Below, piece after piece: positions 57,167 through 64,000 of a stretch of 64,000 bases of DNA (its first letter is position 1; every line of letters begins with the position of its first letter). Source of the DNA: Rosellinia necatrix (taxonomy: Eukaryota > Ascomycota > Sordariomycetes > Xylariales > Xylariaceae); assembly GCA_021209875.1 (NCBI GenBank), contig JAGYVD010000007.1, forward strand, positions 2,170,001 to 2,234,000, read 5' to 3'. The notes under the pieces were generated by a model that saw nothing but the letters and a program-made list of their open reading frames with translations, was not told the origin of the DNA and ran no database searches. The translations under genes and the position numbers were made by a program.

Positions 57167-57215
57167 AGCACCTACCTACATACCTACCTACATACCTACC
57201 TACATACTTAAGTAG
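57167..57215. repeat. (CCTACCTACATA)n tract
   Basis: Three to four units of a 12-nt compound of CCTA and CATA, with an inverted TAGG copy just beyond it. Confidence 0.8.
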
Positions 57216-60200
57216 GTACTTAGTTAACACTTATCGCTGGGTCTAACTACCTACCTACTTGATGACGTGCTGCTGAACCCGCTGCTTTTATAGGCTGCTT
57301 ACTGTGCTTGGTAGGGCACTGTACTTGTACAGTAGGTAGGTGAAACATACCGTGACGACGACACAACCCTCGTCCTTAGACTCCCTATTATGTAATACAG
57401 ACGACCAAGAGGAACTCTAGACGAACCTCCCTGACGGGTGTTAGAGCCAGGGTACTTACTCCCACATCCCGACGGCAGTGTCAGAAACTCTCCTGTCATT
57501 TCATCGTCGCATAGTTATTACCACAACGCGACAGGGCACTGGCTGCCGTATGCTATGTGACAAGCTATTTCGGTCAGGGGGAGATAAACTGTGCTAAGTG
57601 CACAGTTTTTAAGGGGCATAAGAAGAACAGACATATAACTCAACAATGTTTAGAAACGCTGTATATATAGTTATGTAGTTATGTAGTTAAGTATGTATAG
57701 CTATGTATAGCCGTGGTGCTTGGGATACACAGGGTCCTGGCGACCCCCCCTTATTTTAGCCAAGCTAGAATACTGATCAATCGCCGCATCAAGGGCACCG
57801 ATGATGACCGTTCAACTTTTATGAGCCCAATAATTTATCCACCGTCTGGCACACCACTGAGTACATACTCGAGCATTGGTTGCTGAATGGATATAAGTGG
57901 GAGAGAGATCCAAATGTGACCAATACGGAAGGGCCGGAGTGTATGACCTCGGAAAAAATACCATGAACGTGGTAGTAGAAGGGGTAGAGAAGCATCACTT
58001 AGGTCATATCTTTCCGGTATCATATTTCCGATACGTGGGGTTATATTTAATATTGCCAGACTCATGCTTTATGAACCATAGTTCATCACGTATTACCGTT
58101 CCATGAGAGCATTCATAGGCAGCACAATTTATTGATAGCGATTGCCGGTAACTAGAAGCACGCCGACTTGCTTCTCGGGGGCAGGGAGTGTGGCGGCGGA
58201 CCATTGGATACATCTTGATCATGATTACGAAGGAGGCAGGTCCATACCTGATAATTTATAGCTACTTCTCATTCGTCATACAGTCGCTCTGGCTTCACAC
58301 TGTCTCCTATATAATCATGATTTATATGCTTTTTACACTTTCCCCACTTGTTCACAGCATATTCTATCATGTATATATGATTCACAAGTAAGCGATATCT
58401 TGTAAAATGCCTCGGAACACTCAGGGAATGAATACATACTATTAAGGAAGACATTCCCCTTTTCGGCTCTCTCTACATATTCAGTACTAGCCAATCCCTG
58501 GCTCTCCTCGGGCAAACATCACGACGAGAAACAAGGTCGATTATCCTCTGATTTTAGTAGACTCGTCTGCTGTTCAATTTGATAATCTTAAAATTTACCG
58601 GTCGCTCATCTAGAATGATGAATGGTCAAGAAGATTGACTAGCCGAGAGCATTGTTGAGACGCTATGTCTTGAAGGTCCTCAGAATTGGTTCAGATTTGC
58701 CCTCCTGGTGTTATACCGGCCCTTCTGAATGCAATTTTAATTCGCTCCCAAGCCTAAGTATAGGTAAGCACGAAACTAGCAAAGAACGATGCAGTGCGAG
58801 GACTGTTCTCCAACCTTGCTGTTTGTTTAGTAAACCCCAGTTAGCGAGGCTACCTCATCGTGCAGAAAAGCAAGGATGCTATATCGCCACCAGGAAAACC
58901 TGGAATGCCTTTTTCTCCGTGCACTGAAGTTCTCTTGACTGTCTGCATTTGTACTCTCTTCATTGTGGGGGAAACCACGTCACTAGCCTGCAACCTGATC
59001 ACCACGTTATTTCCAATGGATGGTGTGTGACGAGATGGCACGGGGTATCCTGAAGGCATCTTAAATACTGCGGTTGGCGCAACGGTTCAATAGCCCCGTG
59101 TTGCCTGTTAGAATGCCATGTTTTGCAACTATCCGCGACGGGCATACACCGACAGCTTGGCAAGGATGGCGAATAATAATGTTGTCGATTTTATGAGGTC
59201 TGAGCTCTGAGGGACATTTTCAAAACCAGGATCCCCAAAGCGCTGCAGTTTCATTGACCGTGTCGGGTTTAGTTTGGGGCTGAATCAAGTTTGATAGGTC
59301 GGTCATGGTGAATGAAGAAGCATGTATGCTCCTAGCACCATTGAAACAATTGTATCGGCGGGGCAGCGTGCCGGCCAAATCACAGGAGCGGGAGTGAGAT
59401 TAGTGATAAGAGGGTCCGTCGATGAACGCACATTTGACGTCGACGAGGATCACAGTGCACTCGGGGCACGGCCATATGACGTCCAGAGCACAGCTGGTGT
59501 GTCGGAGCTGCGACATCACGAGATGAGGCATCAACGTCCTGCTATAGGTTCACAGGGGCGGTCCGACCGAGGAATTTTCGAGCGGGCGGATCAATTGAAT
59601 CTAATAGTTACAGCCCGGCTGGAGATATGGTGACAGAATTAGATGATTCTGCTGAAATCTATACATTGTAAGGATATACTGAAGTCCGCGAACCCCCCCT
59701 CGCTGGGTGCTCGTCCGGCGCTAGGAGTGATGATAAACTGGTGCGATCATACTAGCAGAGTTACGTTGTTTATTGGCGTAATAGTATTTCCTCTACGTCG
59801 CCTAAAATGTACCGAAATGAATAAGTAGGTACGCTGTGATAGCGTGGAGGTCGACCGCCCGGCAGGCTAGGTACTTGACTTGAAGTTGGTTGTAAAAAGG
59901 ATTCGTTCAACACGCTTGAATCATCGAAAAATAGCAAAGAAAGGCAAGACATGCGGAGGAGGAGTGAATAATCGAAGTGATATTTAATGTTTACCATCGT
60001 CGCACGATGGCCGGGGCTTGACAGGACGGCCGGGGTCGGATTATGGGCCTCCCGTCTGCCGTGTCGGCCAACCACTTGTGTTCGACTGGGTCTCAGCGTT
60101 AGCCAGTAGTAGCATACGCTGCTGGCCTTATTCTCTAACCGGGTTTTTTCGGTACTCGATTATAGGTGTAAAAAATCGAGATAAATGTCTTACATATGCT

Positions 60201-61019
60201 GCTTCTTGAGTTCTTTACCCCTATTTCTACCCACCTGACTTCAAAGACCCCTTTTTCCTGCATGGCGAATGACCATTCACGTACAGAGGGGTTTAGCATT
60301 GACTCTCTAATTATCTAATATGAGACCGTTACTTCATCGGATGTCACGGTCAGGTGTGATAGTAGGCACAATGCTCACTGGCGTAGATCGATTCGCATAA
60401 TGGGCTCGTCGACCAGCCTATCTTTCGTATTCTTCCTCGATGAAACAGTCGATAACTAGTCTTCCGCCCTCATAGTCTCGCTCCTATCCCCGTTGTCTGA
60501 ACCCTCATCACCATCTGCAAGGCGTCCTGGGTCGACCTTCAGCCCGTCCCCTCTGAGGGTCAGCTCCCGCCGGTGTAGCAGGGTGGTGATGATGATGCGC
60601 AGCTTGAGCGCGAAGATGTTGCACCGCGCGCAGCCCTCGAACTCAGTGCGTTTTGCAACCCTCTTACCGGCCCCCACCGCTGCGTGTGGATTTCCAACGC
60701 CTGCGTCCGCCTCATACAAAAGACTTAATGCGACAGGCGACTACCTTTCGAAGGGTGAATTGTTATACGGTTGGGCTGACACTCCGCGTATCAAGGTTAA
60801 TAGGTTAAGGTACTGTAAGAGTAGATGTTTAACAGTTTGCGGCGGGCCCAAAGGTACACTGGCGACGGCAATGGTGAGGGCAGCTAGCAGGACCCCGATC
60901 CCGCCCTAGCGCCCGCAGGTGTTGGCGACGTCCAGATCGATGCACTCGGCTATTATGACGTCCACAACGAAGCACAGCGGACAGGTGTTGAACAGAGAGG
61001 CCCAATTAGGGACGGCGGC

Positions 61020-62440
61020 TATGACGGCCTCGTCCGTCCTCAGTTGGGACCAGAGCTGCGAGTGCTGCTACAGACACTTGTGCCGCAGTGTTTTTCCCGC
61101 CAAATGTATGCTGTCCTTCTTGCTCCCGTGCCAGGCTCGTACTTTATTCAGTTGTGGCTAGATGGGTTCTTTGCCGGCCAAATCGACCGTACACGCTCGC
61201 CCACAAAGACGAAGTTGCGGTCTTTCCCTGGCCCCTGGTTCCGCCTGGCCTTGCTGCCCTGCCACGTCTCTAATTTGGCGCAGACGAGCCCAGGATAGCT
61301 AGCAGGAAAGGTGCGTGAACCTTCACCGCCGTCGTTGGGGCCGAGGCAAATACCATGATCGCGTTGAAGATACACTGGCAGACCTCGGCGCCCTTTTTCA
61401 GGAATTTAATCAACTCTATCGAAACCCAAAGACAGCGTTGTCATATGTACACACCACTGCATTCTGGCAACCATTGAGGCAATATCAGCCCTAATTTACG
61501 CAATATTCGGCTTTTAAGCAAGGGACGGGGGCATCACTAACCTCTACAATTTTCGCCCGCAAGCCGATGTTAGAGGTATTGGTGATTTTCCCTATATACA
61601 GGTTCACATTCTTGGTGAGCCGGAGAATAATAGCAGCTACGTGAGTGTCGTGGCCGGCTGTATCTATGTCCTCATTGCCGCTAATATAATAAAGGTGGCC
61701 CATTCCTTTGTCCTACCACGACCGTCATTGCTAAAATCAGGATGATGAGTATCAACACCAGAGCCAAGGATACTGACCTTTATCCGCTCCTCGTGGCCTC
61801 GTCTGAGAAGGGGGAGTTTCAAAAATAATATCTAAAAGTTTTCAAACTACTTCTCAGCATTCCCCGGCCTTGGAGGCGCTAGCTAGCAAAATAAATGTAT
61901 TGGGGGCTGGTCTGGGTACGATAATTGTACACACCGATATTCAAGTGTGTTCTCACCGTCTCCGTCACTGAAAAACCCTCCATTATCTAAGCTGGGTGTC
62001 TCTGTCTCGCCTCCAGGTCGGCTTCGGCTCGGACAGAGGTTTGTTGATAACACATATGATGTAGACGATGACCTGGTTCTTGGTTCCACCTGCGGAATTC
62101 ACACCGGATTGACATTATCGGTTATATAAGGATCCAAGCGGATTCCATTTCGGTTGAGAGTATTGGGTGGGAATACTGTCGCTTTGAGGCAAACTAGAAC
62201 CGGGGTAAATGGCCCGGGATCTCTATCGCAGGACCAATCGTGACACATAATTCTGCCGGCCGCGAGATGGTCTTTATTCCCCATCGGGTTCTCGTTGTCG
62301 GGGTATTCTTCTGGTCGATATAACTTGATATCCTCTCCGAGTCCAACTTGGAGCAGCATGATCCCCAATCCAGAATTTAGGGACGAGGGGGTATTGCTAA
62401 CAGAAATCGGTACATGAAGTCCTATGCCGTAGAGCACTTT
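61020..62440 (-). pseudogene. Decayed DUF7580-subtilase (S8) gene
   Basis: Fragments of one protein occur in the expected order on the minus strand but in different frames with stops between them. The DUF7580-like part, SNTPSSLNSGLGIMLLQVGL (about 62400-62330), comes first. A subtilase (S8) domain follows: RIKVSILGSGVDTHHPDF (about 61785-61730), TAGHDTHVAAIILRL (about 61660-61615), TTLSLGFD (about 61445-61420), GSRTFPASYPGLVCAK (about 61320-61272), DRNFVFVGERVRSIW (about 61220-61175), and KNTAAQVSVAALAALVP (about 61105-61050). Compared with active subtilases, the catalytic Asp of D[ST]G is Gly, GHGTH has become GHDTH, and the GTS Ser is lost. DUF7580 joined to S8 is a known fungal architecture, possibly linked to incompatibility or immune-type proteins. 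Boundaries are approximate. Confidence 0.65.
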
Positions 62441-63799
62441 CTCTACGATGTACAGCTAGGTCGGGAAGGCGGCGGCGACAATTGCGTTACAAAGCAGGGT
62501 CCATGTATCAAATTTATGAGAGTGTAGGGCTTAGATGGGTTGTTGAGCCGCTCACGCATGAAGTGTATTTTGTCTTTCGACCAGTACCACAAAACTGCCG
62601 TACAGCCTTACCGTGCAAGCAGGGTAGAAGCAATTTGAGCGGGACACAATTTCGCTTTTCTAACTCCACCGTAGCGGGAAATTGGATGCCTTTAAAATGA
62701 ACGGCCTCGTTAGTTATTCGGTGGCCATGTCATGACCTCTGCAGACGAGACCGCTACTAGTAGCGCTCAGGACTAGTTAGCCGTATGCTCGGCGGCGATT
62801 AAGGGCACAAATTTCATCTGGCAAGATATCCAAAGAACTCGACCACTTGACTCTTGAAGATCCAGCTTTGTCGCTGTGTCGCGCTGGCAACTTTATTCAT
62901 CTTTATGGAGGGTGTTGAGGATGGATAGGTAGGTAGGTAGGTAAGTAGGTAAGTAGGTAATTGCCCCCAAAGCAGAACTCGAATGCAAACCTCCTTCTAC
63001 ATATCACCCACGGAGTCCAGATGGCGATGAAGGAAAGGAGAAGTCCAAGTGGACATCGTCCGGTGTCCCCCCTGGCCTCTGTGCACCAGCCAGGGTGAGG
63101 TTGGCCATGAAGCTTCCGTCACAGCGATCAGCCTAGGCTGAGCAGCAGTAAAAAATGGTGAAAGGGAGGTCTGGGAATCTGCTCGCTCTATGGGGGCGCA
63201 CTCGTGTGTACCACTGACCAGTCGTCTGGCGTTGGTTTTTGTTGTTTATTGGGGGACAGCCTAGAAAATAATAATTGTTGGGGTCGGCTTTAATGCACCG
63301 GAACACTGTAGACACAGGAGGGTTTCGCTTGCCCCGATGAGTGTTTCTAGAACGACTAGAAGCCTCAGAATCCTCTTTTCAGCAGCTGGACCCTGGCAAA
63401 ACCGCTCTGCCTCTGACAGGGCCCTGGCTACCGTCCGAACTAATTTTCGCATTTTGAAGCCCTGTCTATCAACCCGCAGTGGTTGGTCGGAGACCTAGTT
63501 ACTAGGATGACTCAAGGGATGGAAATGCAGCGTTGTGTCTGAGATGACTGGGAACTTCGCCACGTAAATATATATATATTATACGCTACCTCCCTATGAA
63601 ACCGTGGCGCTGCCCTAATTTCCTCCAATTCGTTCCTATTATTGTGGTCCTCCAACCTTCCTTCGTTCTTTGTGAGCCCTGATGATATCCCCAATATCCT
63701 CAAAACGTCGACCAAGAACCGGGGCAGCTAGGGAGTGAGTTACGAACAACACTTGCCGTTGGGCCTGGCCTTATCGACTCTCAGTCAGCAACGTAAACA
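62441..63799. other. Intergenic spacer
   Basis: Could include further N-terminal remnants of the decayed gene to the left; none could be recognised. Contains a (TAGG/TAAG)n tract at 62922-62958 and TA repeats near 63567-63580. The right end is the promoter of the gene starting at 63800. Confidence 0.45.
62922..62958. repeat. (TAGG)n/(TAAG)n microsatellite
   Basis: Four TAGG units followed by interspersed TAAGTAGG units. Confidence 0.85.
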
Positions 63800-64000
63800 A
63801 TGAATCCAAAGGATGATATATATCGCGCTGCCGAAGCCTGTAGCAAGCTCTTCGGTGATTGTATCGCTAGTTCTGCATTGGGGGACCATGTCGTCCGTAT
63901 CCGCACCGCGGCAGGGAACTACAACGTATGGTGCTATGGAGCCAATGCTGAAAGAAAGGACCACGAATCACTTGACTATAAGCTAAGAAACCACGAGGAC
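63800..64000 (+). CDS. Unidentified protein, 5' part (cut by window edge)
   Basis: ATG at 63800 opens a frame of 67 codons that reaches the window end without a stop. The product starts MNPKDDIYRAAEACSKLFGD and continues with GDHVVRIRTAAGNYNVWCYG and HESLDYKLRNHED. The pattern (helix, then RIRxxAGxxNVW, then SLDYKLR) resembles the helical N-terminal segment shared by many fungal proteins with C2H2 fingers, STAND/NLR-type or prion-inhibition-like domains, but the diagnostic domain lies outside the window. An intron in this stretch is not excluded. The neighbouring decayed DUF7580-subtilase gene may belong to a related family. Confidence 0.6.
   Translation, partial: MNPKDDIYRAAEACSKLFGDCIASSALGDHVVRIRTAAGNYNVWCYGANAERKDHESLDYKLRNHED

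Larger units (their letters stand above)
55802..61019. other. Gene-poor spacer
   Basis: The left end is the promoter of the fusion gene. Contents: a (CAAGGAGG/CAAGGAGA)n minisatellite (56590-56643), CCTA/CATA tracts (57167-57215), and TAGTTATG repeats (about 57668-57705). A minus-strand stretch at 60456-60719 reads as a plausible hydrophilic protein tail but has no recognised domain and may be a 3' remnant connected to the decayed gene to its right. No intact gene recognised. Confidence 0.45.

Noticed and set aside
1..64000. CRISPR arrays, bacterial operons or integrated prophage
   Set aside because: Introns, gene families and spacer structure are those of a fungal nuclear genome; no spaced direct-repeat array was seen.

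Overview
The window is nuclear DNA from a filamentous ascomycete (Pezizomycotina, most likely Sordariomycetes). Genes carry short introns of about 45-150 nt with GTRNGT donors and CTAAC-type branch sites. They lie on both strands, are not in operons, and are separated by long non-coding spacers rich in (TAGG)n/(CCTA)n tracts. The families are typical of moulds: class III chitin synthase, OPT transporter, DUF3405, DUF1996, INO1, a PIF1-like helicase and a 4CL-like ligase. I cannot name the species.

Layout. 1-11.3 kb: 3' end of a class III chitin synthase, an OTU-domain protease, an OPT peptide transporter converging on an aminoglycoside-phosphotransferase-fold kinase, and a DUF3405 membrane-anchored protein. 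11.3-16.7 kb: gene-empty. 16.7-18.9 kb: a paxillin-like two-LIM protein. 18.9-23.8 kb: gene-empty. 23.8-29.7 kb: inositol-3-phosphate synthase (INO1) converging on an eight-exon membrane protein of unknown function. 31.4-38.5 kb: an aldo/keto reductase-RidA fusion broken by a frameshift in a G7 run, a PIF1-like helicase, and a secreted DUF1996 protein. 40.3-42.1 kb: a 4-coumarate-CoA-ligase-like acyl-CoA synthetase. 42.1-48.8 kb: gene-empty. 48.8-55.8 kb: two convergent redox genes. 55.8-64 kb: spacer, a decayed DUF7580-subtilase gene, and the start of an unidentified gene at the right edge.

The most interesting locus is 48.8-55.8 kb. The minus-strand gene (five exons, predicted 1,679 aa) joins an indoleamine-dioxygenase/PrnB-like haem domain, a P450-reductase-type FAD/NAD(P)H module, a cytochrome b5 domain and a C-terminal region of about 600 residues that I do not recognise. 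It reads as a candidate self-sufficient haem oxygenase carrying its own electron-transfer chain. Its convergent neighbour encodes a signal-peptide-bearing thioredoxin-reductase-like flavoprotein with a CPWC motif but no recognisable NADPH-binding motif, as would suit a thiol oxidase. A shared pathway for the two is inference from position only.

Exon boundaries were placed by eye from splice consensus and reading frame. All introns reported as phase-checked keep the frame, but none is confirmed by transcripts.
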